From assembly GCA_916048095.2 (NCBI GenBank), contig OU696586.1:7674249-7738248 (forward strand): a stretch of 64,000 nucleotides of DNA, written 5' to 3'. Positions 21,135-33,182 of this stretch are shown here, in pieces (the first letter of the stretch is position 1; the number at the start of each line of letters is the position of its first letter). The position numbers were made by a program, and so were the translations under genes. This DNA comes from Sacculina carcini (Eukaryota > Arthropoda > Thecostraca > Sacculinidae). The notes beneath the pieces are model-generated. The model searched no databases, was not told the DNA's origin, and was given only the letters and a program-made list of their open reading frames with translations.

Positions 21135-22017
21135 ATGGCGTCAACAGCGGACTTGAGTATAGCGATCGCCGAGTGCCTGAAAGATCCAAATGTGTTTCAA
21201 ATTATCACAGACAACATTGTTGAACCGGCCGTTCGATGTGCTGTATCCGAAGCATTGAAAATATAAGAAAAGGAATTTGACTCTCTCAAGGAGGAGCTGA
21301 AATTACTACCGATAGGGTGAACCGGCCTGAACAGCTCTCAAGAAGAAGCAATGTGTGCTTCGCAGGCATAAACGAAGCACAAGGCGAAAACCCTGAAACG
21401 GTGATCAAAGAAATGGCAATCAAAATGAAAATGGACATCACTGACAACAATATTGAAAATGCATTCCGTATGGGAAAACCTAACAATGGAAAAGTCCGTC
21501 CACTAGTGGTCCGTTTCGAAAGAACGAAGAGGCGAGATGAATTCTACAAAGCAAGGAGAAATCTTCACACAGGTATGCATGGGACGGAACGAACAAAACA
21601 TCAAAATGAACAAAGCAAAAAGCCATCTACATCAATGACCATCTGACACGAGCTAACAGCAAACTGCTTCTCAAAATGAGGAAGATGAAAATAGCTGGCT
21701 AAATTCACGCAGCAATGTCAGACCTGGGCATATTGAAAATGAAAATGAAAATTTCCCAAAACGCACGTACCGTGTCCGTCGTGAGCATGGACGATGTCAT
21801 TGGCCACACGGGACAGGCCGGTTGGATGACCTCACAGACAACAGTGGTGAACTCACCGACAGAGCGGCCCAGGGTCGTCCAACAGTCAGCTGAGTCGCCG
21901 TCTGGGCCGACTGAGTGGAAGGTCGTTAACCGTGGAAGGAAAACGGCCACTAACATGACGGCCGCCGGATCAAGACAGCAGCGTCACAACACGAGGTCAT
22001 CGAGTCGCACTGATTAG
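21135..22017 (+). pseudogene. LINE ORF1 (RRM-type), broken; start of the nested LINE
   Basis: The reading starts MASTADLSIAIAEC at 21135, hits a stop at about 21270, and resumes in another frame near 21317. That part has the pattern of LINE ORF1 RNA-binding proteins: SRRSNVCFAGINEAQGENPE, then NAFRMGKPNNGKVRPLVVRF and a trailing Arg/Lys helix. Next, KSHLHQ-type frameshifted residues correspond to the LT-x-x-NSKLLLKMRKMK segment. The C-terminal tail ends at 22017. At least one stop and two frameshifts make it dead. Position and order suggest it is ORF1 of the LINE whose ORF2 resumes at 25973. Confidence 0.6.
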
Positions 22018-22590
22018 CCGACCTACCTCTGCCACCACTTAAGCACTACCATAACCACTGTATGTATCACCACTGTATGTATCACCTCTGTATGTATCAC
22101 TACGCAAACAATCATCTTGTAATTCGCCTATGAACGGATTCCGTTCCGTATATATAAGTTTGTGTGTGTATGCATGTGTTTACGCATGTTTATTTATATT
22201 TGTATGTACATATATTTATATTTGTTAATATAAGTATGTAATATAGTTTGTTATTATATTTATATTTATATTTATTATTTATATGTGTATGTATATATAT
22301 GTCTGTGTAAATAAGTGCATATGTGTGAGTGTTGCAGCTATCTATTTTCTCACTGTATATCACAGTATATGTACTTAATGTGGTCATGTTTTGTGCTTAG
22401 GTTAACCGTGTGTGTTATTATGTATGTAACAATATAAATTGTATATATCCTGTGCGCATATGTAATTATTGAATGTTTTGTATTATTAGCTTAATATTTC
22501 TTTTTTCACGAGTTCCATTAATCTTAATTCTTCTCGCTTTGATTGATTTTGTGCCGCATGTCAGTTCAAAATACGACATCACTCAACTAT
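22018..22590 (+). other. Non-coding part of the nested LINE
   Basis: Contains three near-copies of CACTGTATGTATCAC (about 22055-22100), a GAACGGATTCCGTTCC palindrome (22132-22147) and a TA/TATTTA-rich stretch (22190-22300). It ends where the 3' tail of a minus-strand LINE begins. Most likely it is the inter-ORF region of the plus-strand LINE. Confidence 0.4.
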
Positions 22591-23234
22591 ATACAACAAC
22601 AAACAACAACAACATGTATTTAATATAGCGCACTTTCGAGGACAAAGGCGCGAGCAGCAGCAGAGTAATAAAGTGTGGACACAGAGCGGTATGAGGACAA
22701 AAATATGGAGCACAAATCGACAGAAAGTACATGGGTGCTTGCAAAATTGAACACATACATACACACATACACACAAACACATGCACACTAACACATACAC
22801 ACGCACATATATACACAAACACATGCATACACATATACATATATGAGTAATGTAATGTAATAGAGCATATAATGGAAAGAGAAAATATATAATTGGAATA
22901 TAGAATAAACAAGCATAGGATATAAAATAATAAAAATAATTGCTAGATGGCCGTTGGCTAGCGAGTAGCTCTTCCGCCCTTGGACAGGTTTTATTTTTAG
23001 TCCTGCTGGGTGTCTAGGCACCCTCCTCACCGGTGGGAACCAGTGGGGGAGCCGGTTTAGTCGCCGACCACTCGACTATGAGACTGGTTGTACTGGGCTA
23101 CACAGTACCAGTAGCAGGAATTCTCCTGACCAGACAATTTACCAGACCGAAGTGAGTCAACCAGCCAAACACAGTAGATTACAATGAGGATAAGAGTTGG
23201 AAGATAACGGAAACAGATTACAGGGTAGGTTATA

Positions 23235-24752
23235 TCAAGCAGATTCAAGTAGGTGTTTGTGCAAGGCGACAGAGAAAGACTTGAGAGACGTTTTTTCAAG
23301 GATGTGTGAGGGAAGCGAGTTATATATACGAGGAGCATAAAATGTATAAGATTTGGACGACCAGGGAGATAAATTGATAGCGGGGGGACTAACTAATGGC
23401 TTACGATGGCGACTATCAGAGCGAACGCTGGATATGAGAAGAGAACGAAAATACAATGGTGAAGATTGAGTATGAATCAATTTGAATGTCCAGCATCAAA
23501 TTTTGAATCGAATCCGTGAAAGAGCAGGAAGCCAGCCAAGCTGCCGGATGTGGGATGATGTAGGAGTTTTAGGAGGAAGTCGCAAAACAAATCGACATGC
23601 TAAATTAATCACATATTTAAGTTGGCGGACAGATTTAAAAGGAAGATGAAAGAAGAGAGAGTTGCAGTAATCAATTTTTGAGAGGATGTAGGAATTGACT
23701 AATAGGGTGGCAGATGCCTCATCAATGAAAGCACGGATAGGATAAAATTGGCGAATGATAAAACGGCAAGAGCGAGGGAGCTGAGAGAAATGACTTGAGA
23801 AGCAAAGTGATGGATCGAATATAACTCCCAAGTTGCGAATCTGGGAGGCAAGAGGAAGATTAATATTGTGAGGGGTGAGTCTAGGAGGGTGAAATACGAG
23901 ATATTCAGTCTTTGAATGATTGAGGACAAGTTTCCTTGAGGCAGCCCAAGAAGATAAAGCATTGAGAAGTTCAGAAACTAGACATGAGGAAGATAAAGTG
24001 AGGGGAAAGAATATTTCGACGTCGTCAAAATAAATATGGTACGCAATAGGATAGCGGCGCAAGATTAAGCATAAGGATGAGACATAGAGATTGAAGAGGA
24101 GAGGACCAAGGAGCGAGCCTTGAGGCACTCCAGAAGTGAGAAGCACAGACGATGAGGTAGTTGAGTTGCATCGGACTGAGTAAGATCGGTTAGTGAGGTA
24201 AGATGTAAGAAGAGAATATGCACTAGAGGAAAGACCAGCATGAGCGAGATCTTGACTTAAGATGGAATGGTCTACAAGGTCAAAAGCAGAAAAGAAGTCT
24301 AGCGAAATGAGAATAACAGACTTGCCATATGAGAAATGTGAGAAAATATCGTTGACAAGTGATAGCAGCAGGGTTTCAGTAGAGTGGTTTGAAACGAAAC
24401 AAGATTGATGAGAGTCAAGAGCAGATTGTATAACTGGACGGAGTTGATCTAAGATGGCTGATTCAAGGAGTTTCGAAGGGAGAGATAAGATCGAGATGGG
24501 TCGATAATTACATGGTAGAGTAGGATCAAGACAAGGTTTCTTAAGAATAGGCGTTATAGATGCATGCTTGGAGGCAAGAAAAATACCGTGGAGAAACGAG
24601 GAGTTAATCAAATGAGTGAAGAAGGGAGCCAGTAGAAGAATTGAATCAGAAAGTGCAGAAAAGTTTATTGAATCGGTAGGGCAGCGAGATTTCTGGAGTG
24701 TTCTGAGATAGCGCGTGGTCTTTGATATAGGAATGAAAGAGAATGACGACAA
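23235..24752 (-). pseudogene. LINE reverse transcriptase, frameshifted
   Basis: The main frame 23496-24752 encodes NYRPISILSLPSKLLE, NHSTETLLLSLVNDIF, ISLDFFSAFDLVDHSIL, SGVPQGSLLGPLLFNLYV, YHIYFDDVEIFF, KLVLNHSKTEYLVF and the thumb region to SRIRFKI. The C-terminal part (23235-23480, RSLLISSVRSDSRHRKPLVS then YAPRIYNSLPSHIL) is in another frame, so one frameshift near 23485 breaks it. The active-site box reads YFDD where relatives have YADD or FADD, so the Ala before the catalytic pair is replaced. Confidence 0.85.
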
Positions 24753-24940
24753 AGATTCGATTGACGATGAAAAGGATAAAGGAGAGGAAGAAGGTTGAAT
24801 GCTGGAATGCAGAACGGAGACTTTCTCAGCAAAGAAATGAGCAAAATTGGAGGCGGTGATTGAGCATGATGGCTGATGAGCTCGATCGGAAATAGCTTTC
24901 AGGGTTGACCAGCGCGAGCGAGAAGATGCTCGGTGCTCAC

Positions 24941-25972
24941 TCAGCTTGGAAAGATAGAACTTCGATTTGGAAGAAGCAACCGCAGAAAGAAATAAATCTC
25001 GGGCTGTGCGAAATTAATTCCAAGATGAGCAAGAGCAAAATCGACGCCAAGAGCGCTCAAGAGATCGACCTTCAGACTGCAAGTGACGAAGTTGAACAGA
25101 CCACCAGGGAGGAAGGGGGGTGCTGAAACGGTGAGTACGTTGGCAAAAAGAAAAATTGCATAATTAATATTAGAAAGAGCTTCAGATAAGAAATCAGGGA
25201 GAACAAGTGTAGGGAGATGAACATAGTTAGAGAGGCAGAATATTGAGTTAACCAAAAAGTGAAATTTAGAAGGATCAAAAAGTTTGTAATTGCGATAGTG
25301 AAATATTTCATTTGAGGATTGTTTAGGCGGCCGAGGTAAAAACAGTTGAAAAGTGATAAGGCTATGGTCAGAAATTTCAGGAGCGGGTGGATAGGTTATT
25401 GTTTCAGCGAAAAACAGTTTGGAAGAAGAGGGAGTGGAAATAAAAAGATCAAGAGTATGTCCAGATAGATGAGTTGCGGCGTTGTTCATGATTTTAAGAT
25501 CCCAGGAATCAAGTAAGTGAATAAATTCGGACGCATAAGGATGAGAGGAAGGGGAATCCACCCAGATGTTGAAGTCTCCCAAAACGATGAAATTGTGAGA
25601 GAAGCGCTCAGAAAAATAAGAAATTAGCGAATCTAAATCAGAGAGGAAAGTAGAGGCTGTACCATTATTGTTATGTCTGTATAGCAGTAGAATGCCAAGT
25701 TTTGGAAGTGACGGAAGTAACAAGGAGAGTGTAATGAATTCAAAAGAGTTGCAAGAAAATTCAAGATCAGACAGTTTGTAAACAGCGAGAGGAATGATAT
25801 ACAACGCCTACACCTCCACCGGAGGATTTTGTGGAGCACAAGAGGGAGCGACATGTGTGTAGGAAATTGAATGAAGGAGGGAGATGTGCAGAAAAAGTAG
25901 GAACGTCACACTCAAATAACCAAGTTTCAGTGAGGAAAATGAATGAAAGACCAAGATTCAATATGGTATGAA
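24941..25972 (-). pseudogene. LINE APE-type endonuclease, frameshifted
   Basis: The N-terminal part (about 25800-25972) reads LGLSFIFLTETWLFECD and GGGVGVVYHS (the ET-Glu motif and Gly-rich strand). The main part (24941-25804) reads ILLLYRHNN, FIVLGDFNIWVDSP, HLSGHTLDLFIST and EISDHSLITFQL (GDFN and SDH active-site motifs). The two parts are in different frames across about 25800, and a further frame change separates this from the RT. The protein would nick target DNA for target-primed reverse transcription but is broken here. Confidence 0.8.
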
Positions 25973-26240
25973 GAACGAATATACGAATAACTATGTTGGC
26001 AATTGTACGAGGGATCACCACCAGATTGAAGCACTCGTCGATTCGATACAAACTTTTACCGGTATATCTATATTGCTTATCAATGCCAGGAGCTTGAAAG
26101 CAAATTTCGACATATGCTCTGAATTAGTGGAAAGTCTGCTAACTGATGAAAGTGTCAAGCTTGCAGATATAATAGCCGTGTTCGAAACTTGGTTCCACCA
26201 AAATGCTGATCTGAATCTATACAAGCTGAAAAATGATCAA
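25973..26240 (+). pseudogene. Nested LINE ORF2: endonuclease N-terminus
   Basis: A plus-strand frame reads GISILLINARSLKANFD (the N-A-R-S opening strand), then a helix, then KLADIIAVFETWFHQNAD (the ET-W Glu motif). The frame is cut at 26240 by a TTA run that starts the next insertion. The endonuclease resumes at 27070 with NNRRRGGVALYVDD. Confidence 0.75.
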
Positions 26241-26243
26241 GTT

Positions 26244-26348
26244 ATTATTATTATTATTATTAATTACAGGCAAATCCAGTAGCATGGGAAGAGTGCAAGC
26301 ACTATTACCACCCTAAGGTGGCCCCATGTACCGGAAGCGCCCAAAAGA
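26244..26348 (-). repeat. ~95-bp SINE-like unit with TAA-type tail, copy 2
   Basis: Nearly identical to 2371-2467, with the same TTA run at one end and the same divergence point (GCGCCCAAAA) at the other. It lies at one edge of an insertion within the LINE endonuclease. Confidence 0.65.
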
Positions 26349-27060
26349 TTCAGAGAGAAAGAGAGTTCGAAGAGAAAAAAGTCTAGAAAAAGAGTTGGAA
26401 AGAAAATAATAAATAAATAACAATAAATAATAAACCATCATCCGATAACAATTCATAATGTCACTCCGCCCACGTTCCTCAATAAATAATAGCAATCAAC
26501 AATAAATATGTGATTCAGTAAATAACAGCCATCAATAAATAAGAATAAATATTAATAAATAAGTAATGAATATCAATCAAGAACAATACATATGATTCAA
26601 TAAGAAGAAACATCCAACAAGAAGTATAAATATGATTCAATAAGTAACAACAACACAAATAAATATGATTCAATAAACAATAACACCAATAAATATGATT
26701 CAATAAACAACAACAACAATAAATATGATTAAATAAACAGCAACAACAATAAATATGGTTCAATAAACAACAACAACAATAAATATGATTCAATAAACAG
26801 CAACAACAATAAATATGATTCAATAAACAACAACAACAATAAATATGACTCAATAAACAGCAACAACAATATATATGATTCAATAAACAACAACAGCCAA
26901 CACTGAGTAAAAGTATAATTTAATAAATAACAACAACCAATAATAAATAGTAATAAATAGAGAGTAAAATAGGAATAAACATAAATGAATAGAAAATAAA
27001 TAACAATAAGCATGAATAAATAACAATAAATATGAATAAATATACAATTAATCAGACTCA
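26349..27060. repeat. Insertion with AATAA-rich DNA and a 30-bp minisatellite
   Basis: The array at about 26575-26900 consists of roughly ten copies of a 30-bp unit such as AATAAATATGATTCAATAAA followed by CAACAACAAC. Flanking sequence is simple AATAA-type DNA. On the minus strand the array reads as a decapeptide repeat (LLNHIYCCCC), which is a translation artefact. The block splits the endonuclease of the surrounding LINE. Copy-to-copy identity is high, so the array is recent. Confidence 0.85.
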
Positions 27061-28912
27061 ACAGTCAATTCCGCTCTTTCAGTAGCATTTCATTTACTTT
27101 GGCCTTGATGATGAATGTTCAACACAAACAGAAAACAACAGAAGACGTGGTGGAGTGGCACTATATGTTGACGACAAAGCAATTGTTGATCCAAGTACGA
27201 TAAAATCTACTATGATTGACACAGTTATGGAGAGTAAAACAATACAAATGAAAATTGAGCATAATGTAGTATCTGTTATGTGTTTATCGCTCTCCATCTG
27301 CTATGAACGATACTTGTATTGACTACCTAAATGGACTGTTGATATCAACTAACACTCACAACTGGTTTGTCGTGGATGATTTCAATGTTGATTTCCAAAA
27401 ATATACCAGTGCATCGACGATAAATCTAAAGAATGTTTTTTGTGTCATGGTTTTGTGCCCCTTATCACATCTCCCACTTAGGTTACGTACAATTCACCAA
27501 CAACAATTGACAATATTTTCACTAATGTCACGAATAGAGATATGCTCTCCGGTACACCGAGCTATGATATCAGTGACCATTTACCTGTGTATGTGATTTT
27601 GAACTGTAGAAAAAAGACCAACAGGTGTGAATCGATATTCGTGAGACAATATACTGTGAAAGCCAAACAGAAATATCTGGAAATGCTCGAACGAACTAAC
27701 TGGACATCATTAACATTTTCGTACCAAGTACCCAGTACCAAAATGTTAATGAGACATTTCATGATTTTCTCGAACAGTTCTTGAACTTAGTAAATTTGTG
27801 CTTTACTGTGAGAGAATGCAACATAAGAAAAATATTGCTAGCCCATGGATGACGAAAGGTTTGAAACGCTCTTGCAAACACAAAAATATTATATATCACA
27901 AATTTATACAAACACGTAGCGTACAAGATGAAAGTGCATATAAAAAGTATCGGAATAGACAAACATCGATTATTCGCCTAGCAAAGCAGCGATAATATAG
28001 ATATTTGCTGCCCATAGCTACACGAAAGACACGTGCAATATCTTGAATGGAACTTTGAGAAGAGAACAAATCCAAATTACCCACGTGTTTTCTATGAAAA
28101 TAATAGAGAATTGCAGGATGACGTCGATCTTGCAAATGCATTAAACAAATTTTTCACCGAAATTGGAATTGAAATAACCAACAGATCGTCAACAACATCA
28201 TGAAGGTTTGATACCAGTAACATGAAAAACATTTCATCAACTATGTGTTTGGTTCCGTGTACATAAATATATTATTATAAAAGCATCACCGAGTAAAGGC
28301 TCCACATATTTTTATAACATCAACATGAACGCAATTAAGTTAGCCGCATCTGATTTGCTCAAACCATTGGAGCATATATAGAGTTTATCATTGAGCATGG
28401 GTGTTTTCCCAAACAAAATGAAAATGGCTAAAGTTGTGCCCATTTTTAAAAAAGGTGACAAGACATTATTTTCAAAATAAATACCTACATCGTACCTGTA
28501 TATCGTTATTATCGCAGTTTTCTAAAGTTCTCGAGAAAATATTGAAAAAAGATTTAATCCTTTTTAGCTAGTAGTGACATTATAAACAGCAGTCAATATG
28601 GCTTTCAGAACAATAGATCAGTGAATGAAGCCATCGCAGATAGCATTGAGTTCATAACAGACGCTTTAGATAAGAATCTCGTGACCGTTGGCATATTATT
28701 CGACCTAAAAAGCTTTTGACACTGTTAACCATGCTATATTACTACAACAACTAAACGTATACGGAATTAGAGGTAAAGCATTAGAATGGATGAAAAGATA
28801 TTTAACTAAGAGAGAGCAGGTTGTTACGTACAGAGGGGTAGTATCTGAGAATAAAGCCATAAAATGTGGAGTTCGCAGGGGTCAGTGCTTGGTCCAAAAC
28901 TTTTTCTCCTTG
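27061..28912 (+). pseudogene. Nested LINE ORF2: endonuclease and first half of RT, decayed
   Basis: Pieces in several frames: NNRRRGGVALYVDD; WFVVDDFNVDFQKY (GDFN position, here DDFN); YDISDHLPVYVIL (SDH motif, about 27560-27600); then a linker with KNIASPWMTKGLKRS; then RT pieces around 28440-28912 including GCFPNKMKMAKVVPIFKKGD, SSQYGFQNNRSVNEAIADS, VTVGILFDLK and AIKCGVRRGQCL where GVPQGSVL is expected. Many stops and frameshifts. It belongs with 25973-26240 and 29436-30745. Confidence 0.7.
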
Positions 28913-29435
<523 letters not shown>

Positions 29436-29560
29436 TCTATATTAATGATTTGTTTGTATTTTCAGACAAGTGCAAAAAGTGTTATTTGCCGATGATACAA
29501 GTCTATTCTTTAGTGTTCATGATATGGTGTCGCTTGAAAATAACAAACACTGAATTACTT
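29436..29560 (+). pseudogene. Nested LINE ORF2: RT active-site segment
   Basis: YINDLFVFSDKC then, in the next frame, VLFADDTSLFFSVHDMVS gives the FADD box of the RT. A new unrelated segment begins about 29560. Confidence 0.7.
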
Positions 29561-30000
29561 CTACTAGGCGATAGGATTGAGGAGGTATACGACGGTCGAA
29601 GTCTGGAGATATATTTATGCACAGCGGAACTACAAAAACCGGGAACGAAATGAAAGTGTCTCAGAGTTTTTTACTACCTCGCCTTATATACACCCTATTG
29701 GAACTGACCTAGATCTGTACAGAGGATCGAATATTCTAGTAGAATAGAGTAAAGCGCGAAAAGAAAGATTAAACATAGGAAATACAACTTAACTGTTATT
29801 TATAAATACAAGTGTAAATCAGGTGAATAAAATAATTTCTAAAGATAAATTAATTAAATCTGAATACTTAAAACCTCACCGAAATAGGACACAATAACAG
29901 CTAAAATATTTCAATTATGTTTATATGTATAACGACTGGACCAGGATATATGAAATTTACAATTGATACATAAATTTACATGCAAATAAAAGAGAAATAT
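29561..30000. other. Unassigned AT-rich insertion in the LINE
   Basis: It interrupts the RT between the FADD box and the YRLNTNKLSLSINKT segment. No ORF, terminal repeat or tail is recognised. Confidence 0.4.
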
Positions 30001-30745
30001 AACTGGTGATCACTACAGGCTCAATACAAATAAATTATCTCTCAGTATCAACAAGACCAATCATATACAATTCCATGCACAAAATAGAAAGCTTTCAAGT
30101 AATCTCAGGTCTATTATATGTGGGTTACCTATAGAAAGAGTCGAATCAACTGAATTCATCGGCTTGATTATATATCAAAACTTGAGTTGGGTCCAACACC
30201 TCAGTAATGTCACTAAAAACTATCCAAAATATGATATTCAAATTAAGGCATTATATAGGAGAATCTGAGAGTATTATTCTATATAACAGTTTAGCCAAAC
30301 CTCATCTCAACTTTTGCAGTGAACGTTGAGGCTCAACATATTCATCTAGGATAAGAAAGGTAATTCTTCTTCAAAAACATCTTGTAAGAATCAAAAAGCA
30401 AACAAAGAGCTTGGCAGTCATCAAAACCATTTTTTGAGTTGTATAATATACTGCCCTTCGATGATATGGTTCAATCAAACATAGCATCTTATATGTATAG
30501 AGCATTTACAATAGTCTTACATCTCAACTACAAAGACGATTTGTTATAAATCCTAGACATCCTCATAAATTCCAGCAGTTTTTCCTCGAACACGAAACAG
30601 ACAATTTAGTTTAATTATAATCGAAGTGAGGATTTGGAATAAAATTGACATTCAAATTAAGAAATCTACAAATATGAAAATGTTTAGACGGAATCTTATA
30701 AAGCTTACAAAAACAATGATTAATATTGTGATATCAGAAATAGTA
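30001..30745 (+). pseudogene. Nested LINE ORF2: RT thumb and C-terminus, decayed
   Basis: Reading across frames gives YRLNTNKLSLSINKT, GLPIERVESTEFIGLII and LSWVQHLSNVTKN, matching the RT thumb region. An equivalent of the LQK-x-x-VRI motif follows near 30365-30400, and a C-terminal KLTKTMINIVIS ends the reading. Numerous stops. It ends where a second LINE, of the 23-25 kb family, begins on the same strand. Confidence 0.65.
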
Positions 30746-32005
30746 TAGGTGGCTTCAATGCGAAATTTTCGACTCATGTACTTCACAAATCCGGTGTTCC
30801 CCATGGCTCTCTCCTCGGTCCCCTTCTATTCAATCTATATGTTTCTTCTCTTTGCCCTATTATTCGCTCTTATCCTATCTCATTTCATATTCACGCAGAC
30901 GACATTCAAATACTTTCCTTTCTCTCTTTCTAAACTTGGTCTGGTCGGTCAACTCTTATCACACATTTGTGCATGGGCGTTCTTCAGAAAACTTTTACTG
31001 AACTCCGACAAAACGGAATATATTTGTTTCATCCCCCCAGAATTGCCCCTTGCTCATTTGATCTGCCTCTCTCGTTCCACATCCAAAAACCAGGTATTTT
31101 TTATCCTTCTCTCGATTTCTGCTAACATTTCTCGAACATCAATCGTTCCTGCCGCTTCACCTTACGTCAATTTTACCCTATACGCCCGTACATAGACGAG
31201 GCATCCGCTCTTCTCCTTGTAAATTCTTATATATTCTCACGTATTGACTATTGTGACTCTTTATTTTTTGATCTACCTCAAAAGTCTATTCGCTCCCTCC
31301 AGTCTATCATCAACCTCTCGTGCAGATTTGTGTTACGTTTCCCTCCCAGAACACTTACCTCCGCTCACATTCACAAGCTCGGTTGGCTGCCCGCTGTCTC
31401 TAGGATTCATTTTGAGCTATGTTGTCTTGTATATAAACTTCTTAACACGTCTTCTCCACCTGCCTATCTGTCTTCACTACTAACCTGTAACACCAATCTT
31501 TCTGGCCGTCGTCTTGTTCCCCAAGTCTCCTCTTCTGCTCTCCATGCATCCATCTGGTCCGCTAAATCATTCTTCTTCTCTGCTCCTCGTGTATATAATT
31601 CTCTACCGCCTCACATACTGGAGAAGAAATCTTACATATCCTTTTCTACCTCATTGCACAAATATTTACTATCCTTGCCGTCCCCTCTTACTCCTCCGTT
31701 TCGACGCCACTAGCCCTCACCTGCTTGTTTGTGCCCTCACTTACTTTCACTTATTTGATAATTTTGTCCACTAACTCTATACTTACATATATTTATTCAT
31801 ATTCCTGTATTTACTCTATATTTACTCTAATATTACCATGTATATTGACTTTCTTCGACTGCGCATTGTGACTCTCCCGCCGATCTACTTAACTCCATTT
31901 TCTTTTCTTTCGTCCATTTATTTGTTATGTTTCGCGCCTCTGATTACTGTGTGCGCTATAGAAAATACATTTGTTGTTGCTGTTGCTGTTGTATTTGGTG
32001 GTGAA
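30746..32005 (+). pseudogene. LINE (same family as 22.6-26 kb), 5'-truncated, plus strand
   Basis: Begins inside the RT at KSGVPHGSLLGPLLFNLYV with a FHIHADDIQ box (about 30780-30910, partly frameshifted). KLLLNSDKTEYICFIPP follows, then RIDYCDSLFF-type thumb residues, then LRFPPRTLTSAHIHKLGWLP and SAPRVYNSLPPHILEKKSY. The ORF ends at 31713. A 3' UTR of about 240 bp ends GCGCTATAGAAAATACATTTG and a TTGTTGCTG trimer tail (31962-31995). This mirrors the tail of the minus-strand relative. Confidence 0.8.
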
Positions 32006-32959
32006 CCCTCAACAACTACATTTTTCAACTACTTTTCTCGGTAACTGGAATTATGCTAATACGCATACTTTAAACCCAGTAAATTTTTATAATTGTGCTG
32101 TTAATGCAAATAGTTTTAGTGTATGCCTGTATACATGTGTATGTATGAATGCATGTGTGAATTTATGAATGTGTGTCTATATATGTGCAAATAGCTATAT
32201 ATGTGCAAACAGCTCAGCAGCGCATACAAAAAGCCACTTGGCTTCCATCAGCTCCTTGCCACTACTTTACCCGCATTTTTATTGTGTGTTCTTGTGTACT
32301 GATTGTGGCAAAATACACATGAATGAAAAAAAGTATTTGAGCTGCCAATTTGATCATTTCCACCATCTTATTGCTAATATATTCTGTTTCACTCTCAGAA
32401 TCACTGTATAATTCAACTGCTTCTATGTCTGTATATGATCAGTGTGAAAGTATGTCAAGTGTAGATGTATAGTGATGAACATTAATTATATGTTGTATAA
32501 TTCCCAATATGAAGTGTTAACATTGTATCTTTATTGTTTGTCGTGTAATTGATCATGAATTGTAAATTAATCCTTGTTCACTTGTTCTTGTAATATTCGG
32601 ATACCGGCGTGGCGCTGCAGTCGCCTAATTGTCTTGACCTCACTTGCTTATTTAACAAATTGAATGTATATTATCGTTATAATTGGTGTTTTAATTATTA
32701 TTTTCTTTTTCATTATTAGAACTATTAATAGAATTGAGAGATGTGAATTGATTTGAATATTGTATTAGTGGCGTCGCCGATTTCTGATTGGCCCACGTAG
32801 GCGATATGACGCCCAATACGGAACTTATAACAGGGCATTGACCCGAGCGTCTCTCTCTCTTTTGCTTTCGCGTTGCCGGCCAATACACAATTGTTGATCA
32901 GTGTTTTTCCGTAGCGTCCGTCGCCTCCACACATCATTTCGTTGTAGAAAAGGTGTGTG
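32006..32959. other. Gene-free stretch left of the Gypsy element
   Basis: GT-rich from 32060 to 32230, otherwise AT-rich. From 32760 to 32955 base composition changes and includes TTATAACAGGGCATTGACCC and TCTCTCTCTC. This could be part of an older LTR or UTR into which the Gypsy element inserted, but I cannot match it to another copy here. Confidence 0.4.
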
Positions 32960-33155
32960 TGCAGCCAGTGCGCATAGATAGCAACTGTTTTATATTAATT
33001 ATGTGTGGACTAATCATGGCGCGCTGGATACGTTGATTATTTTCATTGTTATTTTTATCTTCACGAATACATCACTCGTGTCCTGACCGGTGAGGTGTGC
33101 GTTATTTTCCGCTGGGTAAAAGTATTTGGCACTTACAGCTTTTTGGTCCTCTACA
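32960..33155 (+). repeat. Gypsy 5' LTR
   Basis: It starts TGCAGCCAGTGCGCATAG and ends GGTCCTCTACA (TG...CA). It should carry promoter and polyadenylation signals; no clear TATA box is seen. Confidence 0.93.
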
Positions 33156-33156
33156 G

Positions 33157-33169
33157 TGGTGACCCCGAA
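33157..33169 (+). promoter_or_regulatory. Primer binding site, tRNA-Trp-like
   Basis: TGGTGACCCCGA, one base after the LTR, is complementary to the 3' end of metazoan tRNA-Trp (CGGGGTCA plus CCA) as I recall it. About 12 bases match, short but in the right place. Confidence 0.6.
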
Positions 33170-33182
33170 TTAGCTTCCTGAA

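Larger units (their letters stand above)
22594..25972 (-). mobile_element. LINE (CR1/L2/Jockey-like) inserted into another LINE
   Basis: The minus-strand 3' end has an (ACAACA)n tail (22594-22613) preceded by GCGCTATATTAAATACATG. The 3' UTR (22614-23234) includes a CATACACACA block at 22750-22840. ORF2 remnants follow: C-terminus 23235-23480, RT 23496-24752, and endonuclease about 24941-25972. Plus-strand LINE ORF1 lies on one side and plus-strand endonuclease on the other, so this element interrupts that LINE. Confidence 0.8.

Noticed and set aside
26575-26900. CRISPR-like array (30-bp repeats)
   Set aside because: Repeats are directly adjacent without unique spacers, and the context is eukaryotic; it is a minisatellite.
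26515-27061. Minus-strand ORFs with Cys-rich LLNHIYCCCC repeats
   Set aside because: They follow the 30-bp period of the minisatellite exactly; no signal of selection on protein.
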